This document shows positions 18,326-28,104 of a DNA stretch of 64,000 bases, piece after piece (positions within the stretch are counted from its first letter, which is position 1; every line of letters begins with the position of its first letter). This DNA is from Verrucomicrobiaceae bacterium (GTDB lineage Bacteria > Verrucomicrobiota > Verrucomicrobiia > Verrucomicrobiales > Verrucomicrobiaceae): positions 1 through 64,000 of the forward strand of contig CANIBP010000014.1 of assembly GCA_947466075.1 (NCBI GenBank), read 5' to 3'. A model generated the notes under the pieces. It searched no databases. It saw only the letters and a program-made list of their open reading frames with translations, and was not told where the DNA came from. The translations under genes and the position numbers were made by a program.

Positions 18326-19942
18326 ATGCACCCGGACATCTCCCCCATCGCCGCCGGTCTCGGCATTGCCCCCGAGCACCTCATTCTTCACGGGCGTCAT
18401 ATGGCCAAGGTCAGTCTCCAGGCCCTGCAATCAAAGCCGCCGCGCGGGAAACTGATCCTCGTCTCCGCCATCACGCCGACACCAGCCGGCGAAGGCAAAA
18501 CCACCGTCTCCATCGGTCTGTCGCAAGGATTGAAGAAGATCGGGCAGAGCGTCGCGCTCGCACTGCGTCAGCCGTCGATGGGGCCGGTCTTTGGTCGCAA
18601 AGGCGGCGCGACTGGCGGTGGCAAAAGCACCGTGCGGCCTGCGCATGCCATCAATCTGCACTTCACCGGCGACTTCCACGCCATCACCTGCGCGCACAAC
18701 CTGCTCTCCGCCGTCATCGACAATCAGCTCTTCAATAACGAGGCACGCGTCAAACCAGACGGCGTGCTATGGAAGCGCGTCATGGACATGAACGACCGCG
18801 CACTGCGCAGCGTGCGCACCGCCGTGGGCAAACCAACCGAGCGCATCACCGGTTTCGACATCACCGCTGCGTCCGAGATCATGGCGATCATGTGCCTTGC
18901 TGAATCGCTCCATGATCTGCGCAAACGGCTCGAACGCATCGTTGTCGGCTTCACGCCGGAGGGCGAACCGGTCTTCGCCAAAGAATTCCGCGTCACCGGA
19001 GCCATGCTGGCACTGCTGCGAGAGGCGCTGATGCCCAACCTCGTGCAAAGCATCGAAGGCGTGCCCGCTTTCCTGCACGGCGGCCCGTTTGCGAACATCG
19101 CACACGGCTGCAACTCGGTCCTCGCCACACGCATGGCGCTCGCGCATGCCGATTATGCCGTCACGGAGGCCGGATTCGCCTTCGACCTTGGCGGCGAGAA
19201 GTTCATGCACATCAAGTGCCGCCAGGCCGGCCTCGCACCTGCGGCCATCGTCATCGTCGCCACCATTCGTGCATTGAAAATGCACGGTGGCGTGGCCTTG
19301 GATCAGCTCACGCAGACTGACGCCGCCGCACTGAGCCGTGGCTTGGAAAATCTCGCCGCGCATCTTGATAGCGCCGCGCAGTTCCAGCGTCCGGTCATCG
19401 TCGCCATCAACCGTTTCCACAGCGACGACGATGCCGAAATCGCTCTAGTTCATGAATTCTGCGCTGCACGAGGCGTCCCCAGCGCCACCGCAGATGTCTT
19501 CGCTCACGGCGGCGATGGTGCCGTGCAACTCGCCGAAAAAGTGTTCGCCGCTTTGCCGCAGGAATCGCAGCCGCTGCCATTCCTGTATCAACCTGACGAC
19601 AGCGTCGAAACCAAGCTCACCGCCATCGCCACGAAGATCTACGGAGCTGACGGCGTGCTGCTCACCGACGAGGCCAAAGCCAAACTCGCGCTCTTTGCAC
19701 GCAACGGCTTTGACAAGCTGCCACTGTGCATGGCGAAGACACAGGACAGCCTCTCCGACGACGCGAAGAAGCGCGGCCGCCCACGCGGTTTCACCATCAC
19801 CGTGCGGGACTTCGAAATCGCCAATGGTGCCGGTTTCCTCGTCGCTTTGACCGGCACCATGATGCGCATGCCAGCGCTGCCAAAAGTTCCCGCCGCCGAG
19901 CGCATCCAAGTCACGGATGAGGGCGAGATGAGCGGCATCTAG
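18326..19942 (+). CDS. fhs: formate-tetrahydrofolate ligase
   Basis: A 538-residue enzyme, slightly shorter than the usual 550-560, that makes 10-formyltetrahydrofolate from formate, ATP and tetrahydrofolate for one-carbon metabolism. The ATP-binding P-loop PTPAGEGKTT is at residues 51-60. Other family stretches are FGRKGGATGGG, NLHFTGDFHAIT, HGGPFANIAHGCNS and TEAGFAFDLGGEKF. The C-terminal region about 515-530 retains a TGTMMRMPALPK-like segment, the family's folate-site loop. ATG at 18326 is preferred over the start at 18299 because the first nine residues of the longer form look non-coding. No folate enzyme adjoins it, although a dihydropteroate synthase lies elsewhere in the window. Confidence 0.95.
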   Translation: MHPDISPIAAGLGIAPEHLILHGRHMAKVSLQALQSKPPRGKLILVSAITPTPAGEGKTTVSIGLSQGLKKIGQSVALALRQPSMGPVFGRKGGATGGGKSTVRPAHAINLHFTGDFHAITCAHNLLSAVIDNQLFNNEARVKPDGVLWKRVMDMNDRALRSVRTAVGKPTERITGFDITAASEIMAIMCLAESLHDLRKRLERIVVGFTPEGEPVFAKEFRVTGAMLALLREALMPNLVQSIEGVPAFLHGGPFANIAHGCNSVLATRMALAHADYAVTEAGFAFDLGGEKFMHIKCRQAGLAPAAIVIVATIRALKMHGGVALDQLTQTDAAALSRGLENLAAHLDSAAQFQRPVIVAINRFHSDDDAEIALVHEFCAARGVPSATADVFAHGGDGAVQLAEKVFAALPQESQPLPFLYQPDDSVETKLTAIATKIYGADGVLLTDEAKAKLALFARNGFDKLPLCMAKTQDSLSDDAKKRGRPRGFTITVRDFEIANGAGFLVALTGTMMRMPALPKVPAAERIQVTDEGEMSGI

Positions 19943-19987
19943 CGATGTCTTGCCCCCGCCATGCGCACGCTTTAGCATTCCGTGCGC

Positions 19988-22042
19988 ATGATTCTCGCCC
20001 GCACGCTCATTTTCGGTTTCCCTCTGCTCATCGCAGCGGTGGCGTGGTGGGCGGCGACTGAGTCGCAGCGCAGCCGGACGCGGCACAGTGATGGCATCGT
20101 AGTCATGCTGCCGCAGGGCGTGCCAACGCTGAATCCCTTCCTTCCAGCGACCGAGGTGGAACGGGAGATCATCGATCTCGTGCATGAGCCGCTGTTCCGC
20201 ATTGGCCCTGACGGTGCTTTGCAGCCAGCGCTCGCTGAAATGTGGCGCTGGTCACAGGATGTGACCTGTTGGTTTGCCGATGATGTGACGGCCAAACGTG
20301 CGCAAGAACTGTTGCAGACGCAGATCGGCGAGACCAACCGCTGGGCGGAGTGGCATCTTACTTCAGTACGTGTGTTGGAGAACAGGCTCCTGCTGAATTT
20401 CAGTGATGCAAACGCTGCAGGTGTTCAGCAAGCGCTGAACGTCGTTGCCGCATTGGAGCTGCAGCCCATCGCGTTCTGGCGCATCGAGCGCCACACGCCT
20501 CTGCGCCAAGCCTGGGACAAGTTCATCGCTGGATCTTCACAGGCGCGGCAGATTCAGCGCGTGTGGTTCGATGGTGCGAACGCTTGCGAAATGGTCGTGG
20601 CGGGGCCGTCGCAACGACTGCTGGATGAAATGCATCGCTTCTTCGACACCAACACGAACGAACCAACCACGATGAATCCGCTGGCTGAAGTCGGTGCGCT
20701 GAGTGAACCGGTGCTCGATCTCGACATCCGCCCCGGGCAGATTTGGCACAATAACACGCCAGTCACGGCAGAGGATGCGCGAGCCACCATCGAATTCCTC
20801 CTCACACGCGACTGGCCGCTGCCGAATCGTGAGGCGCTGCGTCACATTCAATCACTCGAAGTCCAAAATAACGGTTCGCGTCTGCATGTGACCTATCGCA
20901 AGCGCTACGGGCCGGCATTGGGGGCTTTCGTAGATTTGCCTTTGTTACCTGCGATGTGGCTACAGGCTCATCCTGATGCTCAGGAGGCTGATTTCACCCG
21001 GCAAGCACCATCTGGAGCTGGAACTCATCGTATCGCCGTCCGTGATGCACGTTCGCTCATTCTCGTGCCGGTTAATCACGAGAAAACGACCGCACGTTTT
21101 CTGTTTAACTTCTCGGCCTCACCACTGATGACACAGGTCGGCGTGCGCACCCGCACGATCGATCTCGTCTGGCCTGCGTCAGTGGCGGATCACACGCATC
21201 TGACGCAATTGCGCTTCACGCCACCACGACAACGGCTCGTCGTGCTCTGGAACACGCGGCATGACATCTTGAAAAATGTGCGGCTGCGTGAAGCGCTGGC
21301 GCTGGCCACTGACAGTGACGATCTCATCCGCTCGCTGCCCGGGCGCCTCGGCCATGTGGATGCCAGTTTGTTTGCGTCCGGTCTCTGGTTCAGCACGCAG
21401 GCTAAACGCAGTCCTTTTCAACTCGAAGCCGCGCAGAAAATACTCACGGATGAAGGTTGGCTGCGTAATGTCGATGGCCTTGCGCGCAGTCCAGACCGTA
21501 CCTTGCAGTTCACACTGCTCGTTCCTTCAAGCGATGCACTACATGCACAGACGGCGCAGCGACTCATCGCTCAGTGGGGAAAAATCGGGGCAAAGGTGAC
21601 AATAGAAACGGTCGAGGACGCGCAAACGCTCGCGCAACGTCTTCACGAGCACCACTTCGATGCTGTTTTGCTGGATCAGCGCTTCGAGGTTTCCTGGGAT
21701 CAGCTTCCTTGGTGGCATTCTTCACAGGCAGCATCAGGCGGCACCAATTTCTGCGGCATCAGCGATCCGCAGATCGATCTGCTGCTCGAAACGCTGGATG
21801 CGGAAGTTGAACCGGCTCATGTGCCAGCACGCGTGCGTGAGCTGGAGGCAAAACTACTGCCTTTGCATCCCATGCTGACGCTTTTTACTACGCATGATGA
21901 AGCCGCTGCCGTGCCTTCATTGCAAAATGTGAGGTCAACTGCGGAACCGACCGCCGGTTGGACGCTGCGTTCGTTGGCCATGCCACCGATGTGCGAGTTT
22001 AAAGCGCCGACAATCAATCTCAAAATGCGCACCGCTGAATAA
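19988..22042 (+). CDS. peptide/nickel-type ABC transporter substrate-binding protein
   Basis: About 684 residues of the SBP_bac_5 (OppA/DppA) family. An N-terminal hydrophobic segment (about residues 3-21) acts as a signal or membrane anchor; no lipobox cysteine is visible. The mature region starts with a typical GIVVMLPQGVPTLNPFLPAT stretch, and later has the LREALALATD region seen in oligopeptide-binding proteins. It should capture short peptides or similar solutes outside the inner membrane for the transporter encoded directly downstream. Start ATG 19988 is two codons inside a possible GTG start at 19982. Its stop (TAA) shares one base with the permease ATG, so translation is probably coupled. 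It is longer than most relatives (about 530-600 residues). Confidence 0.85.
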   Translation: MILARTLIFGFPLLIAAVAWWAATESQRSRTRHSDGIVVMLPQGVPTLNPFLPATEVEREIIDLVHEPLFRIGPDGALQPALAEMWRWSQDVTCWFADDVTAKRAQELLQTQIGETNRWAEWHLTSVRVLENRLLLNFSDANAAGVQQALNVVAALELQPIAFWRIERHTPLRQAWDKFIAGSSQARQIQRVWFDGANACEMVVAGPSQRLLDEMHRFFDTNTNEPTTMNPLAEVGALSEPVLDLDIRPGQIWHNNTPVTAEDARATIEFLLTRDWPLPNREALRHIQSLEVQNNGSRLHVTYRKRYGPALGAFVDLPLLPAMWLQAHPDAQEADFTRQAPSGAGTHRIAVRDARSLILVPVNHEKTTARFLFNFSASPLMTQVGVRTRTIDLVWPASVADHTHLTQLRFTPPRQRLVVLWNTRHDILKNVRLREALALATDSDDLIRSLPGRLGHVDASLFASGLWFSTQAKRSPFQLEAAQKILTDEGWLRNVDGLARSPDRTLQFTLLVPSSDALHAQTAQRLIAQWGKIGAKVTIETVEDAQTLAQRLHEHHFDAVLLDQRFEVSWDQLPWWHSSQAASGGTNFCGISDPQIDLLLETLDAEVEPAHVPARVRELEAKLLPLHPMLTLFTTHDEAAAVPSLQNVRSTAEPTAGWTLRSLAMPPMCEFKAPTINLKMRTAE

Positions 22043-23367
22043 TGAACGCGCAGCACTTTTCGACACCACCCCGCTGGCTGCCATTGCGTCTACTCCTTGG
22101 CGGTGTGGTCGCTGCCCTGCTCCTCCTGCTCACGCAGCGGCGTAGTTTGAGCACGCTGTTCGCTTGGAATGTGCCTGCGCCCGGCCTGTGGGTGCGTTGT
22201 GGCTCGAGTTTGACCGTGCTCGTCATCGCCTTGCTGTTGGCAATGAGTATCGCCCTTGCGGCGGGACTGCTCGCGCGACGAATGGAGCCACGCGTGGAAA
22301 TATTCACCGCCTTGGTGGGCCGTGCGCTCGCTTGTCTGCCGATTGCTGCGATCGCGTGGGGCTTTATCGGCGGTTGGATCGGTCATCTAGGCTGGCCGGT
22401 CGAAACGTTGCTTCCCGCGCAGCTTCCCGAGGCCGATGGCACCTGGCAGACCACGCTGGCACGCACGCTCTGGGAGTTTCTTGCTCCGGCGGCGGTGCTA
22501 GCTTTGCTATTGTGCGGTGAAATGATTGAATGTGTCATCACGGACGCCACCGCGACGGCAGATCTCGATTATTCACTTCGTGCACGCGGCGTTCCTCAAA
22601 GCTCTCGGCTTTGGGTGCATCATCTACGTCAGTTGCTGCCGCTGCTGCGTGTGCGCATGCAGTCGCTTTGCCTCATCGCACCGGTTTATCTTCTCATCGT
22701 CGAAGATGTGCTTCGTTTCATGGGCTGGGGTGGCTGGCTGGCCCAATCCATTCGCGCTGGTGATGTCAGCGGCATCGCTTTCGGTTTCATCACGGGCGGA
22801 GCAATGATGGCGCTGCTGTGCGTCTGCTTGTTCGTGTTGCGTGGCAGGCTGAAATCTTCCAGTAGCTTCATGCCTGCGCTCGCCTGGCATCCTTGGTTCC
22901 TTTGGGCGCTGGGAGTGATGACGCTGCCGAATATGTCAGTTTTGTGCTGGCTTATTCTCTGGCTCGCGGTGCTCGTTGCCGGCAGCGCCGCATGGCATCA
23001 GGCGTGGAACAGCATCGAAGATCAACTGCCCATCGATGCCGCACGCGTCCTCGGTGCTTCGGAAGGCATGATCTGGCTCAAGCACATCGCCCCGGTGCAA
23101 TTCCGAATGCTCGCGGCGTGGATCTGCACCGTCTTTGCGCAGACACTACTGTGGATCGCCGTTGCCTGCGCAATTCAGCCGCGTTTGCTGGAGGAGTTGG
23201 TTGATCCGCTCGCACAATGGTGCCGTCCACTCGCGATTGTCTCGATGCAGGACGCCGCACAAACTCTCGCCGACCCTACGGCGTTATTGCACGCCGGTGG
23301 CAGCATCGCGCTTGTTGCCTTGTGTTTGATCCAAGTCAGCCGCATCGTACAACCTCGACCCACCTGA
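22042..23367 (+). CDS. ABC transporter permease, apparently two fused permease halves
   Basis: A 441-residue polytopic membrane protein with about ten or more hydrophobic segments. Two separate stretches resemble the cytoplasmic EAA coupling loop of binding-protein-dependent permeases: one near residues 180-210 (RARGVPQSSRLWVHHLRQLL) and one near 333-360 (DAARVLGASEGMIWLKHIAP). Peptide transporters normally use two permease proteins of about 300 residues (DppB and DppC types). Here one chain appears to carry both, shortened. It overlaps the upstream substrate-binding gene by one base, and the ATPase gene starts 6 bases downstream, so the three genes form a compact transporter operon. Confidence 0.8.
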   Translation: MNAQHFSTPPRWLPLRLLLGGVVAALLLLLTQRRSLSTLFAWNVPAPGLWVRCGSSLTVLVIALLLAMSIALAAGLLARRMEPRVEIFTALVGRALACLPIAAIAWGFIGGWIGHLGWPVETLLPAQLPEADGTWQTTLARTLWEFLAPAAVLALLLCGEMIECVITDATATADLDYSLRARGVPQSSRLWVHHLRQLLPLLRVRMQSLCLIAPVYLLIVEDVLRFMGWGGWLAQSIRAGDVSGIAFGFITGGAMMALLCVCLFVLRGRLKSSSSFMPALAWHPWFLWALGVMTLPNMSVLCWLILWLAVLVAGSAAWHQAWNSIEDQLPIDAARVLGASEGMIWLKHIAPVQFRMLAAWICTVFAQTLLWIAVACAIQPRLLEELVDPLAQWCRPLAIVSMQDAAQTLADPTALLHAGGSIALVALCLIQVSRIVQPRPT

Positions 23368-23373
23368 AGTCTC

Positions 23374-24240
23374 ATGTCCGACGCCTCCATTAAAAAAGAC
23401 GCCCCATTGCTGCGTATCCGCGATCTTCAGATCGAATTCGGCCGTCATGACGGGGAATCGGTGAAAGCCGTCAAAAGTATCAGCTTCACACTCAAGCAGG
23501 GTGAATCCATTGCGCTCGTCGGAGAGAGCGGTAGTGGCAAAAGTGCCACCGCGCTCGCTCTGGCACGCCTGCTGCCCGAACCGCCCGCCAGCATCTCCGC
23601 CAAGGAGATGTCGCTGAACGGTCATCACATTCTCGAGATGAACGAACGCGAGTTGCGCGCCATTCGTGGTAAAGAAATTGCTTATATCTTCCAGGAGCCG
23701 AGCACCTCCCTCAATCCTGTGCTCACCATCCGCACGCAGATCGGCGAAGCACTCGCGTTGCATCGTCCAGATGTCGCCAAAGCCGATCGCGACGACGAAA
23801 TCGTGAAGTGGCTCGACAAAGTCGGCATCGTCGATTCGCGCAAGCGTCTGCGGGCCTATCCACATGAACTCAGCGGCGGCATGCAGCAACGCGTCATGAT
23901 CGCCATGGCCCTGTGCACGCAGCCGAAGCTCCTCATTGCAGACGAACCGACCACCGCACTCGATGTCACCATTCAAAAGCAAATCATGGACCTCTTGGCC
24001 GAGTTACGCCGTGATCTCGACATGAGCATCATCCTCATCACGCACAATCTCGGCATCATCCGCAGCGTGGTGGACCGCGTCGCCGTCATGTTTCGCGGGG
24101 AGATCGTCGAAACCGGCCCGGTGGACGAGATTTTGCACAATCCGCAGCACGCCTACACCAAAGCGCTCCTTGCCTGTGTGCCACGTATGGGTGCCAAGCA
24201 GCCACGTCTCAAAGCCATCGACTACGCCACGCTCGCTTAA
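23374..24240 (+). CDS. peptide-type ABC transporter ATP-binding protein
   Basis: A 288-residue ATPase of the OppD/DppD type. Walker A GESGSGKS is at residues 50-57, the Q-loop glutamine at 107 ([11 protein letters not shown]), the signature LSGGMQQ at 166-172 and Walker B LLIADEP at 186-192, with ITHN as the switch histidine further on. The C-terminal oligopeptide extension (about 265-288) is short: it has the [18 protein letters not shown] stretch but little beyond it. It powers the transporter formed by the two preceding genes. There is no second ATPase gene (OppF type), so the protein probably works as a homodimer or pairs with a subunit encoded elsewhere. Confidence 0.93.
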   Translation: MSDASIKKDAPLLRIRDLQIEFGRHDGESVKAVKSISFTLKQGESIALVGESGSGKSATALALARLLPEPPASISAKEMSLNGHHILEMNERELRAIRGKEIAYIFQEPSTSLNPVLTIRTQIGEALALHRPDVAKADRDDEIVKWLDKVGIVDSRKRLRAYPHELSGGMQQRVMIAMALCTQPKLLIADEPTTALDVTIQKQIMDLLAELRRDLDMSIILITHNLGIIRSVVDRVAVMFRGEIVETGPVDEILHNPQHAYTKALLACVPRMGAKQPRLKAIDYATLA

Positions 24241-24291
24241 CGTGGAATTGGTGCTTGCCTGCCAGGGCGGTTCCATCATAGCCTGTGTTGC

Positions 24292-24762
24292 ATGAAAGCA
24301 TTTCTCCTCATCTTCCTGGTGACTGCGTCGCTCAGCGCGCAGGTGATCAATCCCACCACCGGCAAGAAGTTTGAAACGCGTGATCTCAACGGCAGTGGTG
24401 GCAGCGGCGGGGTCAGTATCAATGCCGCCACCAAGCCCGCTTCTCCCACCAAGACCAAGCTTACTTCCTACTTTATCCTCGGCGAGCCGCGACAATGGAA
24501 GAGCAAGGACGGCAGGTCATTGCTGGGTGCCATCATCACTTTCGAGGAGTCGGTGATCGAATTCGATGCCGCCAATCCCGCCGCCGCTCGTGAAGCTGTC
24601 GAAAAAGCCCCGCCAGCCAAGATGCCTGAAAAGCCCACGCTCATCCGCGATGGCAAAGCACGCCTGATGGTGAACAAGAAGCCCGTGGAAGTGGCGCTCG
24701 AACTGCTCAGCGACGATGACCGCAAGTACGTCGAAGATTTGAACGCCAGACTGCCCAAGTGA
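24292..24762 (+). CDS. exported protein, SHD1-like domain possible
   Basis: A 156-residue protein with an N-terminal signal peptide (hydrophobic stretch about 3-16, likely cut after SLSAQ). The mature part has a glycine/serine-rich stretch (residues 33-41). A region about 66-150 carries RQWKSKDGRSLLGAIITFEE and, after a basic insertion, KPVEVALELLSDDDRKYVE. That pattern resembles the SLA1-homology-1 (SHD1) domains common in planctomycete and verrucomicrobial secreted proteins, here split by an alanine-rich insertion. Function is unknown. It starts 51 bases after the ABC ATPase gene in the same direction. Confidence 0.6.
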   Translation: MKAFLLIFLVTASLSAQVINPTTGKKFETRDLNGSGGSGGVSINAATKPASPTKTKLTSYFILGEPRQWKSKDGRSLLGAIITFEESVIEFDAANPAAAREAVEKAPPAKMPEKPTLIRDGKARLMVNKKPVEVALELLSDDDRKYVEDLNARLPK

Positions 24763-24802
24763 TTTCCCGCATCCTACCAACACCACCCAAGCTCAACCAC
24801 TC

Positions 24803-24997
24803 ATGAAAACATCGATTCCCGGCATCGCCACCTTACTCGTCGCAGTCTTGTTAACCGCATGTGCGGCCACCACGCCTCCAGCCAAAACCAGGCAACAACT
24901 CGAAGCGGAAGCTCGGGCGGGCAAGGTTCCCGACAACCTGAGTGATACGCGTCCCGAGATGCCCGGCATGGGCCCGCTGGGTATGCCGATGCGTTGA
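24803..24997 (+). CDS. small lipoprotein
   Basis: A 64-residue protein with a lipoprotein signal peptide: hydrophobic core about residues 8-17 and lipobox LTAC, giving lipidated Cys20. The 45-residue mature part is mostly charged linker followed by a proline- and methionine-rich end (MPGMGPLGMPM). No family recognised. It lies between two other exported-protein genes on the same strand with short spacers. Confidence 0.65.
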   Translation: MKTSIPGIATLLVAVLLTACAATTPPAKTRQQLEAEARAGKVPDNLSDTRPEMPGMGPLGMPMR

Positions 24998-25113
24998 CCT
25001 CCAGCACACGAGCAGGAGTGTCAGACACAAAAGGAGCCGACGGCGGCGTTAGAACCATAGCGGGTGGCAATTGGTGGTGCCCGCGTGGCTCAATCACCAG
25101 CCCTTACACACCC

Positions 25114-27360
25114 ATGAATGTTACGCGCTCCCTGCTGTTCGCGCTGTGCAGTCTCACGACTGCACCAGCGCAGGATTTTTTCTCCGAGTTGTTCAATCCG
25201 CTTGTACCGTTTCCTCCGCTCAACCAACCGCAGCGTGACACGCAGTCGCAGAATGGCCCTTGGAACAACGATGTGCTCGTCTATCACGCCAAAGCTGACG
25301 GCAGCATCGAGAAGCTCGCCCAATTCAATCGTGCTGGCGTTCCAACGATCAATCGCATGAAGGACGGCAGGCTCATTGCGGCGCATCAGCACTTCCCAGA
25401 AAACGATCCGGCCTCCTTTGACAAAGTGGCGATTCATTTTTCCTCCGATGAAGGCAAAACGTGGACGGATGCGGTGGTGATGAAATTGAACGGCCTGCCC
25501 GAAGGCATGCGTTTCCCCTTTGATCCCACGCTCGTGCCGCTGCCGGATGGTCGCGTGCGGATGTATTTCACCTCGCTGCGTGGTCGTCAGTTCGATGAAG
25601 CCCTGCCACGCATCCACTCGGCGATTTCTAATGACGGCATCGAGTACACCTTTGAGACCGGCGTGCGTTTCAGCATCGAAGGACGTTCCGTGATCGACTG
25701 TGCCGTCGCGTTGCATCAAGGCGTGTTTCATCTCTACTCGCCCGACAACGGTAAGCAGCCCGAGCCCGGCCAACGTCCGAACAACGGTCCGCAGATGCAA
25801 CCCAACGATGGCGTCGGTTATCACGCCACGAGCACAGACGGACTCAATTTCACCCGCCTCGATGATGTGAAAGTCGAAGGCCGCCGCCGCTGGCTCGGCA
25901 ATGCGCACTCGGATGGCAAGGTGATCACCTTCTTCGGAACGGGCGAAGGCGTGTTCACCGCCACGAGCGCGGATGGTGCGAATTGGCAACTCGACGGCAC
26001 TTTCCGGGTCATGGGAGCCGATCCTGGAGCGGTGGCGGCCAAAGACGGTGGTTGGATTCTCGCGGTGACGGGTCCGCCTCGAAATCAGCAGACAACGATT
26101 GCTCCCGAAAATCGCTGGTTGATCGAGTGGGCCGAGGAGATGCGGCTGTTCGAGCCGAGGCCTGCGAATTCCATGCCCAACGCTAATTTGGAGGGCAAAA
26201 CTGCTGCCTCCACGGCCGAACAAATCAATCTCATGTGGAGCCGTGGGCAGGCCAAGGGCGAAGGCCCGGTGAAGTTGCAGAGCTTTCCGCTGCGGCTGGA
26301 TGATATTGGTTACATCATCCCATTGGGAAACATGCAGAGCGGGCACACGACGCCGAGCGTCCATCTGTATCTCGTGCCCAAGGGTGCGGTGAACCAAGGT
26401 CAGGGTGGCAACCAGCGCAATGAACAGGGCCAGCGCATGGATGATCGCGACTTCAGCCAGCTCTACGATGTCGTCGCTGTTGCCGATGGCTTCGTCGTCA
26501 TGCTGCAATGGCGGCCGAATCCTCAAGGTGGGCAGGCACAGTTTGATCCGACGGTGTTTGATCGTGCCGTCGATTTGAAGGTCTTCATCGAGCACTCGGC
26601 CCATGTCTGGAGCTACGTCGATCATCTGGTCAAAGTGGACGATTCAATCATGCAGCAGGTGCTAGGCGGTGTGCAGCCTGGACAGCCAGTGAACGTGCGC
26701 ATTCCGGTCAAAGCCGGGCAGGTGATCGGCAAAGTGGGCAACCAGACCTTCGACTTCGCACTGATCGACACCAGCACCACGCGCCAAGGCTTCGTGAAGC
26801 CGGAACAATTCTTGAAACGTGATCCATGGAAGCCGCACACCGTCGATCCCTTCGACTACATCGACGAACCGCTGCGCGGCCTGATCCTCGCGAAAAACGC
26901 CCGCAAAGTGCCGCCGTTCGGCGGCCGCATCGACTACGACATTGATGGCAAACTCATTGGCAACTGGTATGAACAAGGCACCGGCGGTTACACCGGCCTC
27001 AACCGTCGCATCGACTACTGGGTGGGCCATCTCAGCATCGTCTATCATCACCTCGATCCAAAGATCGTGGTTGTCTCCATCGGCAACTACGACGGCCGTG
27101 CGCAACAGTTCTGGGTGAAAGGCAACCAGCCTGATCCTGCGACCATCGGCGAGAAGGACGGCATCGTGAAATACGAACTCATTCACGGCCAGCTCGGCAG
27201 CTCGGGCCAGATACAAGTGCGGCAGGATGGCGACCAAGTGAAAGGCGCCGTGCTCTGCCAGGTGCTGCCGGAGCGGAAGCTGAAATTTGAAGCGTTCCCC
27301 GGTAAACGTGGCGATGAGGTAGAAGACTTTACCGCTGCGGCACGCATTTACGAACGCTGA
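25114..27360 (+). CDS. exported sialidase-like beta-propeller protein
   Basis: A 748-residue protein with a signal peptide (cleavage near Ala-Gln at 19-20). At residues 110-117 there is one clear Asp-box/BNR motif, S-S-D-E-G-K-T-W. Surrounding sequence (DGRLIAAHQHFP, DGRVRMYFTS, CAVALHQGVFHLYSPD) fits a sialidase or glycoside-hydrolase-43-like propeller in the first 350 residues. The remaining 400 residues, which contain a second region with repeated WYEQGTGGYTG-like stretches, are not recognised. It may degrade polysaccharide outside the cytoplasm, but catalytic residues could not be assigned. The ATG at 25114 is chosen because the signal peptide starts there; in-frame sequence upstream is non-coding in character. 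Confidence 0.7.
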   Translation: MNVTRSLLFALCSLTTAPAQDFFSELFNPLVPFPPLNQPQRDTQSQNGPWNNDVLVYHAKADGSIEKLAQFNRAGVPTINRMKDGRLIAAHQHFPENDPASFDKVAIHFSSDEGKTWTDAVVMKLNGLPEGMRFPFDPTLVPLPDGRVRMYFTSLRGRQFDEALPRIHSAISNDGIEYTFETGVRFSIEGRSVIDCAVALHQGVFHLYSPDNGKQPEPGQRPNNGPQMQPNDGVGYHATSTDGLNFTRLDDVKVEGRRRWLGNAHSDGKVITFFGTGEGVFTATSADGANWQLDGTFRVMGADPGAVAAKDGGWILAVTGPPRNQQTTIAPENRWLIEWAEEMRLFEPRPANSMPNANLEGKTAASTAEQINLMWSRGQAKGEGPVKLQSFPLRLDDIGYIIPLGNMQSGHTTPSVHLYLVPKGAVNQGQGGNQRNEQGQRMDDRDFSQLYDVVAVADGFVVMLQWRPNPQGGQAQFDPTVFDRAVDLKVFIEHSAHVWSYVDHLVKVDDSIMQQVLGGVQPGQPVNVRIPVKAGQVIGKVGNQTFDFALIDTSTTRQGFVKPEQFLKRDPWKPHTVDPFDYIDEPLRGLILAKNARKVPPFGGRIDYDIDGKLIGNWYEQGTGGYTGLNRRIDYWVGHLSIVYHHLDPKIVVVSIGNYDGRAQQFWVKGNQPDPATIGEKDGIVKYELIHGQLGSSGQIQVRQDGDQVKGAVLCQVLPERKLKFEAFPGKRGDEVEDFTAAARIYER

Positions 27361-27368
27361 ACGGCTTC

Positions 27369-28040
27369 TCAACCTCCACCCAGCGCATAACCGACGCCGC
27401 GCACGGTGCGGATGAGCTTCTTGTCGTGATCCTTGTCTATCTTTGAGCGCAGACGCTGGATGTACACCTCCACGAGGTTCGTTTCGGGGTCCATGTTGTA
27501 GCCCCAGACGTGCTCATAGATCTGCATGCGGCCAAACACGCGTCCGGGGCTGCGCATCAGGTGCTCCAGCAGTTCGAACTCGCGTGTGCTTAGCTCGATG
27601 TCCACGCTGGCGCGGCTGACTTTGCGTTCGAGCAAGTTGATGCAGAGATCTTCCACGCGCAGCAGGTGGCTGGCATCGCCCGCTTTGCGGCGCACGACGG
27701 TGCGCAGGCGCGCGGCCAGTTCCTCGACGAAGAACGGTTTCGTCATGTAATCATCCGCGCCGAGGTTCAGGCCCTCGATTTTTTCCGGCAGGGTCGTGCG
27801 TGCGGTGAGCAGGATGACCGGCACCGTGTTACGCTTCTCTCTCAGACCGCGCAGGATGCTCAGGCCGTCGCGGCCTGGCACCATGATGTCGAGCACCAGC
27901 GCGTCATACGGCACCGTGGTGGCCATTTCCCAGGCTTCATCGCCATCGCTGACCGCGTCCACTTGGATGCCCTGCTCCTCCAGCCCCTTTTTGGCAAAGG
28001 AGAGGAGCTTGGCCTGGTCTTCGACGAGGAGGATGCGCAT
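27369..28040 (-). CDS. OmpR-family response regulator
   Basis: A 223-residue two-component regulator. The receiver domain (1-118) has the acidic pair Glu7-Asp8, phosphoacceptor Asp51 (LVLDIMVPG), Thr79 and Lys101 (KPF). The C-terminal winged helix (about 125-222) ends in VRGVGYALG, typical of OmpR/PhoB-type DNA binding. No sensor kinase is encoded next to it: downstream is the convergent propeller gene, upstream a palindromic intergenic region and a divergent hydrolase. It is therefore an orphan in this context. ATG 28040 begins the conserved receiver strand (MRILLVED); in-frame upstream codons lead into sequence that does not look coding. Confidence 0.93.
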   Translation of the reverse strand: MRILLVEDQAKLLSFAKKGLEEQGIQVDAVSDGDEAWEMATTVPYDALVLDIMVPGRDGLSILRGLREKRNTVPVILLTARTTLPEKIEGLNLGADDYMTKPFFVEELAARLRTVVRRKAGDASHLLRVEDLCINLLERKVSRASVDIELSTREFELLEHLMRSPGRVFGRMQIYEHVWGYNMDPETNLVEVYIQRLRSKIDKDHDKKLIRTVRGVGYALGGG

Positions 28041-28104
28041 GCGTGCGGATGATGCGATGCAAAGGCGGATTGTCCACCGGCACATGCGGCTGCGGCCGTT
28101 AGGA

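Noticed and set aside
25090..26625. 511-codon minus-strand open frame over the sialidase-like gene
   Set aside because: Antisense shadow with Arg/His-rich composition and no start signal.
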